A DNA stretch of 5,269 bases from Fidelibacterota bacterium REDSEA-S14_B6 (GTDB taxonomy: Bacteria > Fidelibacterota > Marinisomatia > Marinisomatales > S15-B10), in contig LUOC01000119.1 of assembly GCA_001626655.1 (NCBI GenBank), positions 1 through 5,269 on the forward strand, given 5' to 3'. Positions 1-4,585 of the stretch are shown in pieces. A program made the translations under genes and the position numbers. Within the stretch, counting starts at the first letter, position 1, and each line of letters starts with the position of its first letter. The notes beneath the pieces are model-generated. The model had not been told where the DNA came from. It did not search any database and worked only from the letters and a program-made list of their open reading frames with translations.

Positions 1-39
1 GTTCAGAACGATATTCATCAGCTTCCAGAACCGGCGCAT
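1..39 (-). CDS. N-terminal start of an unidentified protein (cut by window edge)
   Basis: Reading the minus strand from an ATG at 39..37 gives 13 codons, MRRFWKLMNIVLN, before the window ends. The ATG shares one base with the stop codon (TGA, 41..39) of the amidohydrolase gene upstream, and a purine-rich Shine-Dalgarno stretch (GGCGGAGGAG) formed by the last codons of that gene lies just ahead of it. This stop-start overlap and good ribosome site make a real, translationally coupled gene likely. The visible residues are basic then hydrophobic, which would fit a membrane or exported protein, but 13 residues are too few to assign a family. Confidence 0.55.
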   Translation of the reverse strand, partial: MRRFWKLMNIVLN

Positions 40-1133
40 CACTCCTCCGCCTTCAACCCGTTGATGACCTCGTAGCCGCGGCCGAAAAACTGTTCCGGCG
101 CTGACAGGGTTGTCAGCGTGGCGATATCTCTCTGGAGATCGTTCGGGATTTTTTCAAGCGCCATGGCCGTTGAGATTGAGAGCAGTCCGAGAAAATAAAA
201 CGGGCTTGTGGCCGGCGTGTAGTAGAGAGGAAAATCGCTGCCGTAACAGAGCTTCTCGAAGTAATGGGGAATCCTGATCAAATGCCTCAGGCTTGCAACT
301 TTGTGCAGCATGGAGAGTCCCGAGATGTCGCCGTAGAGATTGGGGAAATCGTCCACCATTCCGAGAAACTGGCTGAAGTAGGAACCGTTGGAATCGCCTC
401 CCCCCGAGGCGCAGTGGGCGGCGATAATATTCAGTCCCTCACTCAACGGAAGGCGCAACAGTTGTGGATTCCCCAGCGTTTGATCAACCGCGCCGCCGAC
501 AGCATACTCGGTGCCGGTGTGTGACAGAAGCGTCAGGTTGAGCTGTTTCATCTTTCGATAAAAGGGGAGTATCGATTTATCCGAAGGGTCTATCCCCATC
601 GTGTTGGGGATCCACTTCACCACCACAGCCCCCAGCGCGGCGACACGTTCAAGCTCATCGATGGCATCCTTCCTGTGGGGATTGACTGATGCGGCGGGGA
701 CGAGTTTTTCACTCTCGCCGGCCACTGACAGGACATAGTCGTTCGGGATCAGGAAAAGAGTGCTGTTGAGATCGAGTTCACCAGAAGCGTCGTAAATGCC
801 GTCCATGGGAAGGAGAATTCCGCGCCAGTTGTCCGGGAGTTCGGAGATCAGTCTGAGCAGCCGATCCACGTAAGCTCGATCCCTCGCATCGGGAGTGTCG
901 CCGTCGCCCAAGTTCGTGAAGAGCTGAGAGAACCGAACGGCAAACGAGTTCTGAAACCGGCTACTCAGGTAACACCCGTTGACGGGACTGCTCCCCAGCA
1001 GGTGGACATGGACATCCGCAATAGGTTGCTTAGGAAACTGAATAATCTCATCAGTTGAACGGCGGAAAACCGGCGGGAAGGCGAGGGGCGCCACACCGCC
1101 GGCGAAAGTGGAGAGAAAGCGGCGCCGGTTCAC
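39..1133 (-). CDS. Tat-leader metal-dependent amidohydrolase (Amidohydrolase_2 family)
   Basis: This is a predicted TIM-barrel hydrolase or decarboxylase of the amidohydrolase_2 (PF04909) type, 364 aa from a GTG start. The metal-site residues of the family are visible: D40-V-H42-V-H44 after strand 1, K173 in VVKW, H205 in LLSHTGTE, H240 in AAHC and D300 in YGSDFP. The N-terminus NRRRFLS (residues 2-8) fits the twin-arginine SRRxFLK pattern and is followed by a modestly hydrophobic stretch, so the enzyme probably folds in the cytoplasm and is exported. I chose the GTG at 1133 because it overlaps the stop of the DUF2231 gene (GTGA) and puts the Tat motif at the very N-terminus; the upstream ATG at 1310 would lie inside that gene and add 59 residues of shadow sequence. 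The substrate is unknown; family members include ACMSD-like decarboxylases and hydrolases of cyclic amides or lactones. No clear signal-peptidase site is seen, so a retained N-terminal anchor is possible. Confidence 0.88.
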   Translation of the reverse strand: MNRRRFLSTFAGGVAPLAFPPVFRRSTDEIIQFPKQPIADVHVHLLGSSPVNGCYLSSRFQNSFAVRFSQLFTNLGDGDTPDARDRAYVDRLLRLISELPDNWRGILLPMDGIYDASGELDLNSTLFLIPNDYVLSVAGESEKLVPAASVNPHRKDAIDELERVAALGAVVVKWIPNTMGIDPSDKSILPFYRKMKQLNLTLLSHTGTEYAVGGAVDQTLGNPQLLRLPLSEGLNIIAAHCASGGGDSNGSYFSQFLGMVDDFPNLYGDISGLSMLHKVASLRHLIRIPHYFEKLCYGSDFPLYYTPATSPFYFLGLLSISTAMALEKIPNDLQRDIATLTTLSAPEQFFGRGYEVINGLKAEE

Positions 1134-1564
1134 AATAGGCCGACCCCGACACCGTGACGCATTACCAGCAGTCCGCCCAGATATCCTGCGATGGCGACGC
1201 TGACAGAGAGCAAAAAGAGAAATGCCGCCACGATCCAGTCGATGCGGCGGTCGTCCGGAAAGCGGAAAAACAGCCAGATCCATCCGAAAAAAATGACGAT
1301 GGAGGTCCATACCGTGAAGGAGGCTGTATCTTCATGCTGTTCCAAGAGTGAACGGGCGGAACTGTCTAAGCCCGGAACCGCGGTGGCCGCTTCCTGTCCG
1401 GACACCATAGAAAGGATGGCCGAAATAACGCTCAGGCCGAAGAGCCACAGCGGCGTTCGCCGATCAATCCAGGAAGGTTGAACAATATAGATCAGCTGAA
1501 ACAGCGCCGCGGTTAGAATCAGGACGATAGGGAAATGGGTGATGAACGGATGGATATCCCCCAT
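1130..1564 (-). CDS. DUF2231-type four-helix membrane protein
   Basis: A 144-aa integral membrane protein resembling the DUF2231 (PF09990) family. Hydrophobic segments lie at about residues 11-28, 38-55, 83-100 and 110-131. It opens with the family-like pattern IHPFITHFPIVL (H5, P6, H10, P12), has G56-Q-E58-A after helix 2, a QHE (H77, E78) before helix 3, and ends with a glycine-rich GGLLVMRHGVGV (H137). The spaced histidines near helix ends could bind a cofactor such as haem, but that is inference; the family has no firm function. The ATG at 1564 lies three bases after an epimerase-like TAA (1570..1568), and its stop overlaps the GTG of the amidohydrolase by four bases, so the genes are almost certainly cotranscribed and this protein and the exported hydrolase are probably made together. 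No strong Shine-Dalgarno is seen before the ATG, consistent with coupling to the gene upstream. Confidence 0.85.
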   Translation of the reverse strand: MGDIHPFITHFPIVLILTAALFQLIYIVQPSWIDRRTPLWLFGLSVISAILSMVSGQEAATAVPGLDSSARSLLEQHEDTASFTVWTSIVIFFGWIWLFFRFPDDRRIDWIVAAFLFLLSVSVAIAGYLGGLLVMRHGVGVGLL

Positions 1565-1567
1565 CGG

Positions 1568-1690
1568 TTAGGCTTGAGCAGCTTCGACAAAATCCCGCAG
1601 CGCATCCTCCGAGGAGTGATTGTGGTAATCACGTTTACAGGCGCCGCCAATGCTCTCAACGATTATCTTGACCTCGTGAGAAACCTCAGC
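1568..1690 (-). pseudogene. Out-of-frame C-terminal tail of the epimerase
   Basis: In a minus-strand frame different from the epimerase frame, codons read SHEVKIIVESIGGAC and then DYHNHSSEDALRDFVEAA before a TAA at 1570..1568. The SSEDALRDFVEA ending resembles the usual end of SDR epimerases (a 'YSSxEALxxFV' type tail). The stop lies exactly three bases before the ATG of the DUF2231 gene, which is where a cotranscribed gene would be expected to end. I infer that the original epimerase ended here and that a frameshifting change (net +1 or -2) lies between about 1663 and 1700. The usual 'DTSKxxxELGW' block before the tail is not clearly seen, so part of this segment may also be lost or scrambled. 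An unrelated short overlapping ORF is the less likely alternative. Confidence 0.5.
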
Positions 1691-2394
1691 CTGAGCGCCC
1701 AACCGATAGAAGTGAGCCACCGGATAGTTCGAGGCCCCAGACGGACGGCTCTCCCTCCTGCGATAGCGACCAGTTCTTCTTGAGTGAGGCTCTCCTCAGG
1801 ACCGAGATTGTAGGCGCCGCGGTCTGCCTCCTTCACCAGTGCGTAAAGTGCGTTGGCGGCATCTTCCTCGTGAAGAAGCTGCACCTTGGCCGTGGAATCT
1901 TTAACCAGCGGCACCCACGGTTTGGAGACGTAGCGTGAAATGAAATTGCCGACGTGGGCGCCGCACACCACTGCCGGGCGGGCGATGACCACGTCTACCT
2001 CAGAATGCCGTGCCTGAAACTCGGCTAGCTTCTCCTCGACTATCCGTTTATCGTTGGCGTACTGATAGTCGTGTCCGCGGATCGGCATCTCCTCCGTGAG
2101 GCGGTCCGGATTGTCGGAATAAGCGCCGTAGGCTGTGCCAGAACTTGTCACCACAAGACGGCCAACGCCGAACTGTTCTACATGGTTCTGGACTACAGTG
2201 TCCACCTTGTGGCCATCGAAGATATCCGTCAGATCGCCGCAACAGTCACGTTCGTAGAAAGTCAGTTTTTCAAAGGATTCTCTGGGAGGGAGAAAATCCA
2301 CCCCGATCACCTCATCAACTGTAGTATCTTGCTCAAGGCGCCGGCAGAGCTCGGTACCGATGTAACCGGATGATCCTGTGATGAGAATGCTCAT
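1663..2394 (-). CDS. NAD-dependent epimerase/dehydratase (extended SDR), apparently damaged
   Basis: A 243-aa extended short-chain dehydrogenase/reductase, the class that includes nucleotide-sugar epimerases. Visible parts in order: Rossmann strand and dinucleotide motif TGSSGYIG (residues 6-13), acidic strand-2 end VD33, YERD near 50, VDTVV (64-68), LVVTSS (80-85), the catalytic pair Y112-A-N-D-K116, then RPAVVCG and the substrate-domain LGPEESLTQEEL. Two things are wrong. First, VDTVV runs straight into QNHVEQFGVGRL, so the usual HLA motif and the following helix up to the NVxGT motif (about 25 residues) are absent. Second, the frame stops at LTRSR, about 35-45 residues short for the family, while an epimerase-like tail continues in another frame down to 1568. 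It starts 37 bases after the tRNA-Glu terminator, and no convincing promoter or ribosome site was found. It may be a pseudogene, or the sequence may carry errors; substrate unknown. Confidence 0.75.
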   Translation of the reverse strand: MSILITGSSGYIGTELCRRLEQDTTVDEVIGVDFLPPRESFEKLTFYERDCCGDLTDIFDGHKVDTVVQNHVEQFGVGRLVVTSSGTAYGAYSDNPDRLTEEMPIRGHDYQYANDKRIVEEKLAEFQARHSEVDVVIARPAVVCGAHVGNFISRYVSKPWVPLVKDSTAKVQLLHEEDAANALYALVKEADRGAYNLGPEESLTQEELVAIAGGRAVRLGPRTIRWLTSIGWALRLRFLTRSR

Positions 2395-2430
2395 AAGTCA
2401 GCGGAGCACGAATTTAGTGCGAGAGGAGAC

Positions 2431-2456
2431 AAAAAAGCCCCTCAAAATGAGGGACT
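2431..2456 (-). terminator. Rho-independent terminator after tRNA-Glu
   Basis: On the minus strand AGTCCCTCA, a TTT loop and TGAGGGGCT form a nine-pair stem (one G-T pair), followed at once by a run of T. It lies 33 bases past the tRNA 3' end and closes the bolA-glutaredoxin-tRNA unit before the epimerase gene. A weaker small hairpin (GTTCA/TGAAC, 2472-2487) sits between the tRNA and this stem. Confidence 0.88.
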
Positions 2457-2489
2457 TGTAAGTCAGTGGCCGTTCACTTTTCTGAACTG

Positions 2490-2561
2490 TGACCCCTAGG
2501 GGAGTCGAACCCCTGTTGCCAGGTCGAAAACCTGGAGTCCTAACCACTAGACGAAGGGGCC
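2490..2561 (-). tRNA. tRNA-Glu, anticodon UUC
   Basis: The minus strand folds into a full cloverleaf of 72 bases. The acceptor stem GGCCCCT pairs with AGGGGTC (one G-T pair) and the discriminator base is A. The D arm reads GTCTAGTGGTTAGGAC. The anticodon stem is CCAGG/CCTGG around the loop TTTTCGA, giving anticodon TTC for glutamate codons. The T arm is AGGGG-TTCGACT-CCCCT. The sequence closely follows bacterial tRNA-Glu, including the CCCCTTCGTCTAG start. The 3' CCA is not encoded (A is followed by CAG), so it must be added after transcription. The gene lies 58 bases after the glutaredoxin stop on the same strand. Charged tRNA-Glu serves translation and, in bacteria using the C5 route, haem synthesis. 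Confidence 0.97.
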
Positions 2562-2575
2562 AAGAAGCGGACGGA

Positions 2576-2603
2576 ATTTAAGTTGTCAACAACGGGAGGA
2601 CAA
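2576..2603 (-). promoter_or_regulatory. Possible sigma-70-type promoter for tRNA-Glu
   Basis: On the minus strand a TTGTCC hexamer (2603..2598) and a TTAAAT hexamer (2581..2576) are separated by 16 bases, each matching four of six consensus positions. Transcription would start roughly 8-10 bases before the tRNA 5' end. This would let the tRNA be made independently of bolA and the glutaredoxin gene, from which no terminator separates it. The match is weak and could be chance. Confidence 0.3.
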
Positions 2604-2619
2604 CGAGGAACCGGCCCAA

Positions 2620-2955
2620 TCAGTCGGCGTTAGAAAGCGACTTCTGCTCCGCTGTATCCAGAAGATTCTTAAGCTCACCGGACTGATGAAGTTCCAGCGT
2701 AATATCGCAGCCGCCGACGAGCTCTCCATCAATGAAGAGCTGAGGAATGGTCGGCCAGTTGCTGATCTCAGTAAGCTTCACCCTGATTTCAGGATCTGTC
2801 AACACGTTGACATCGACATATGGAATCCCGTAACTGTTCATCACTTGCACAACAGCGTTGGAGAATCCACACATGGGCATCTCCTTCGTTCCCTTCATGT
2901 AGAGAACGACCATATTATCGTCGATGGTTTTCTGAATCTGCTCTTTATGGTCCAT
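2620..2955 (-). CDS. grxD: Monothiol CGFS glutaredoxin (Grx4/GrxD family)
   Basis: A 111-aa single-domain monothiol glutaredoxin, full length for the family. Such proteins bind a [2Fe-2S] cluster with glutathione as homodimers or with a BolA partner, and act in cluster delivery and iron sensing in the cytoplasm rather than as ordinary disulfide reductases. Key features: K21-G-T before the active site, C29-G-F-S32, W67-P-T-I-P71-Q in the glutathione-binding cis-proline region, and G81-G-C-D84 plus the GEL near the end. These match the CGFS type rather than the dithiol CPYC type. The start is well supported: GAGGTGA (2968..2962) lies six bases before the ATG and overlaps the stop codon of the bolA gene, 12 bases upstream. 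The pair is therefore an operon, which fits the known Grx-BolA partnership. The last ten residues (about 102-111) are a polar tail without recognised role. Confidence 0.95.
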   Translation of the reverse strand: MDHKEQIQKTIDDNMVVLYMKGTKEMPMCGFSNAVVQVMNSYGIPYVDVNVLTDPEIRVKLTEISNWPTIPQLFIDGELVGGCDITLELHQSGELKNLLDTAEQKSLSNAD

Positions 2956-2967
2956 TCTGTTTCACCT

Positions 2968-3192
2968 CTATTCTGTTGAAGTCTTTAGCTGGAGCGCGTG
3001 AATCTCATTTGTCAGAAAAGTGCCGAGCGTTTTGTAGACCGCCTGATGCTGCTGGATCAGTGACAGTCCTTCGAAACCGCTCCAGATGACACAGGCGGAG
3101 AAGTGGTCGCCCGTCCCCTGAAGGTCTGTCACCTCTGCGGTGGCTCCATCGAGGCCTTCCTGAATGAGATTCTGTACCTCTTCTGTTTTCAT
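2968..3192 (-). CDS. BolA family protein
   Basis: A small protein of the BolA/IbaG family, 74 aa from the ATG at 3192. It has the family signature region VTDLQGTGDHFSACV, followed by WSGFEGLSLIQQHQAVYKTLG and the conserved tail NEIHALQLKT. The histidine in GDHF and the C-terminal H of EIHA are those usually linked to cluster binding with CGFS glutaredoxins. I chose this start because MKTEEVQNLI matches the usual N-terminus ('MxxEEIxxLI') and AGGGA lies a few bases upstream. An in-frame ATG at 3213 would add seven residues (MAKFRDV), with a more distant AAGGTG; the ATG at 3327 would overlap the divergent lysA start and is unlikely. The gene is transcribed away from lysA, and the glutaredoxin gene follows directly. 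Whether it is a BolA regulator or an IbaG-like cluster carrier cannot be told. Confidence 0.92.
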   Translation of the reverse strand: MKTEEVQNLIQEGLDGATAEVTDLQGTGDHFSACVIWSGFEGLSLIQQHQAVYKTLGTFLTNEIHALQLKTSTE

Positions 3193-3240
3193 CACGTCCC
3201 TGAATTTAGCCATTAGAAACAACAGCACCTTGAAATGTTG

Positions 3241-3252
3241 GTTTGCGCAAAC
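3241..3252. promoter_or_regulatory. Perfect palindrome GTTTGCGCAAAC in the divergent promoter region
   Basis: GTTTGCGCAAAC is identical on both strands and lies in the roughly 115-base gap between the bolA and lysA start codons, three bases upstream of the proposed lysA -35 element. A symmetric site here could bind a dimeric repressor or activator serving one or both genes. A 12-base perfect palindrome is expected about once by chance in 5 kb, so only the position makes it notable. No regulator family is assigned. Confidence 0.35.
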
Positions 3253-3255
3253 AGG

Positions 3256-3284
3256 TTGAGTTGCTCCGTTCAACGTCCTATTTT
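3256..3284 (+). promoter_or_regulatory. Likely sigma-70-type promoter of lysA
   Basis: TTGAGT (3256-3261) and TATTTT (3279-3284) are spaced by 17 bases and each match four of six consensus positions. Transcription would start near 3291, leaving a short leader of about 17 bases before the ATG at 3308. The leader is too short to hold a lysine riboswitch, so any control would act on initiation, for example through the palindrome just upstream. Confidence 0.45.
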
Positions 3285-3307
3285 CGGCGGACGAACTGAG
3301 CCGATTC

Positions 3308-4585
3308 ATGCCCGAAGCTGACTTCATTCATCCACTCCTCGCTACCGTCTCCGACCGAGATGCCGTGGAAGAGCTGGCCCGGAAGTACGGGACACCGCTC
3401 TACGTCTACGATGGCGAACGTCTTGTATCCAATCTGCGTCGTCTTGACAGCGCCCTCGCCTCCGCCTTCTCCGACTATCAGATCTGCTTCGCCCTGAAGG
3501 CGAACACGAATCCTCATCTCCTCTCGCTCATGACGCAATCGCTGCCGACGCTGGGCGCCGACTGCTCTTCTCCCGGCGAACTTTACATTGCTGACCAAGT
3601 GGGAATCGAAAAGGGACACCGGATCTACACAGGAAACTATGAGACCACCGATGAGCTGGAACTGGCACTCAAAGCGGCAGGCCATCTAAACCTTGATGAC
3701 GGCATGTCCCTTGAGCGGATGCTGAAAACCGGCGTCCCCGAGGAGATATCGTTCCGACTGAACCCCGGTTTCGGGAGCGGCAGTTTTCCCGAAATTGTCA
3801 CATCAGGGAAAGAGGCAAAGTTCGGCATTCAGGAAGAGAAGATCGCCGACGTCTACCGCCGCGCGAAGGAGAACGGCGTCAAGAGATTCGGCATCCAGTG
3901 TATGAGCGGCTCGGGCAATCTCGATCCTGACTATTTCGTTCGGCTGCTTACCGCTATTCTGACCTGTGCGAGAAAACTTGAGAGCGAGCTCGGATTTACG
4001 TTTTCGTTCATCAGTCTCGGCGGCGGATACGGCGTCCCTTATAATGAAGGCGAGACGCCTCTGAACTTGGATGAAATGTTTAGCAAACTGGGCGAAACTT
4101 TCCGTTCGTTCTACGATCCATCGGATGGCCCCTCGCCTCAACTTATCATCGAGCCCGGGAAGATTGTCATCGCCGACTCGGCTTTCCTTCTCGCCCGCGT
4201 GTCAGGCATTAAAGAGAGCTACAAAACGTTCGTCGGCCTCGACGCCGGGATGAATACGTTTCTCCGCCCTGCTCTCTATAAGACATATCACAAAATCTTC
4301 AAGGTGGGTGAGCCGAATGCGCCTCATGAAATAGTTGCTGACTTTACCGGAGGGATTTGTGAAAACACCGACCGCCTCGCCACAGACCGGCCCTTCCCCC
4401 GTGTGAAAGAGGGTGATCTTGTGGCTGTCATGGATGTGGGCGCTTACGGATTCAGCATGGCGAGCCACTACAACACTCGGCCGCGCCCGGCAGAGGTGCT
4501 GCTTCAAAACGGAGATTCACGACTCATCCGTCGGAGAGAAACGGTAGAAGAACTATTCTCACACGCGGAGTGGAATGCTTCGTAG
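3308..4585 (+). CDS. lysA: Diaminopimelate decarboxylase
   Basis: A 425-aa fold-type III PLP enzyme that converts meso-diaminopimelate to L-lysine, the last step of lysine synthesis. Domains in order: a short N-terminal strand (GTPLYVYD, 28-35), the PLP barrel with Schiff-base lysine K64 in FALKANTN, AKFGI (170-174), the glycine loop SLGGGYGVPY (236-245) and E282-P-G-K285 for cofactor binding. The C-terminal beta-barrel holds LDAGMNTFLRPALY (311-324), C351-E352 in GGICENTD, and GAYGFSMASHYNTRPRPAE (378-396). These are the hallmarks of LysA, a dimer with active sites shared between subunits. Departures from the common pattern are CMSGS (198-202) where most family members have HxGS, EPGK rather than EPGR, and CENTD rather than CESGD. 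The ATG has only a weak ribosome site (GGACG, distant). The gene's 3' end overlaps the next gene by 11 bases. A related decarboxylase activity is possible but less likely. Confidence 0.92.
   Translation: MPEADFIHPLLATVSDRDAVEELARKYGTPLYVYDGERLVSNLRRLDSALASAFSDYQICFALKANTNPHLLSLMTQSLPTLGADCSSPGELYIADQVGIEKGHRIYTGNYETTDELELALKAAGHLNLDDGMSLERMLKTGVPEEISFRLNPGFGSGSFPEIVTSGKEAKFGIQEEKIADVYRRAKENGVKRFGIQCMSGSGNLDPDYFVRLLTAILTCARKLESELGFTFSFISLGGGYGVPYNEGETPLNLDEMFSKLGETFRSFYDPSDGPSPQLIIEPGKIVIADSAFLLARVSGIKESYKTFVGLDAGMNTFLRPALYKTYHKIFKVGEPNAPHEIVADFTGGICENTDRLATDRPFPRVKEGDLVAVMDVGAYGFSMASHYNTRPRPAEVLLQNGDSRLIRRRETVEELFSHAEWNAS

Noticed and set aside
1134..1310. Upstream extension of the amidohydrolase to an ATG at 1310
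   Set aside because: The extra 59 residues lie fully inside the DUF2231 gene in another frame, are arginine-rich shadow sequence, and would bury the Tat motif that belongs at the N-terminus.
2048..2373. ORFs on both strands within the epimerase (2048-2242 minus, 2071-2373 plus)
   Set aside because: They show no recognisable motifs and lie over the region with clear SDR motifs.
2406..2420. Small inverted repeat GCAC...GTGC before the epimerase start
   Set aside because: Only four pairs with a seven-base loop; too weak to call an operator or hairpin.
3212..3217. TCTAAT on the minus strand as a bolA -10 element
   Set aside because: It matches five of six consensus bases, but no acceptable -35 hexamer lies 16-18 bases upstream, so I did not list it as a promoter.
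3193..3327. Longer BolA starts at 3213 or 3327
   Set aside because: BolA proteins usually begin just before the EEIxxLI helix; the 3327 start would overlap the divergent lysA start and include the promoter region. The 3213 start remains possible but is less typical.
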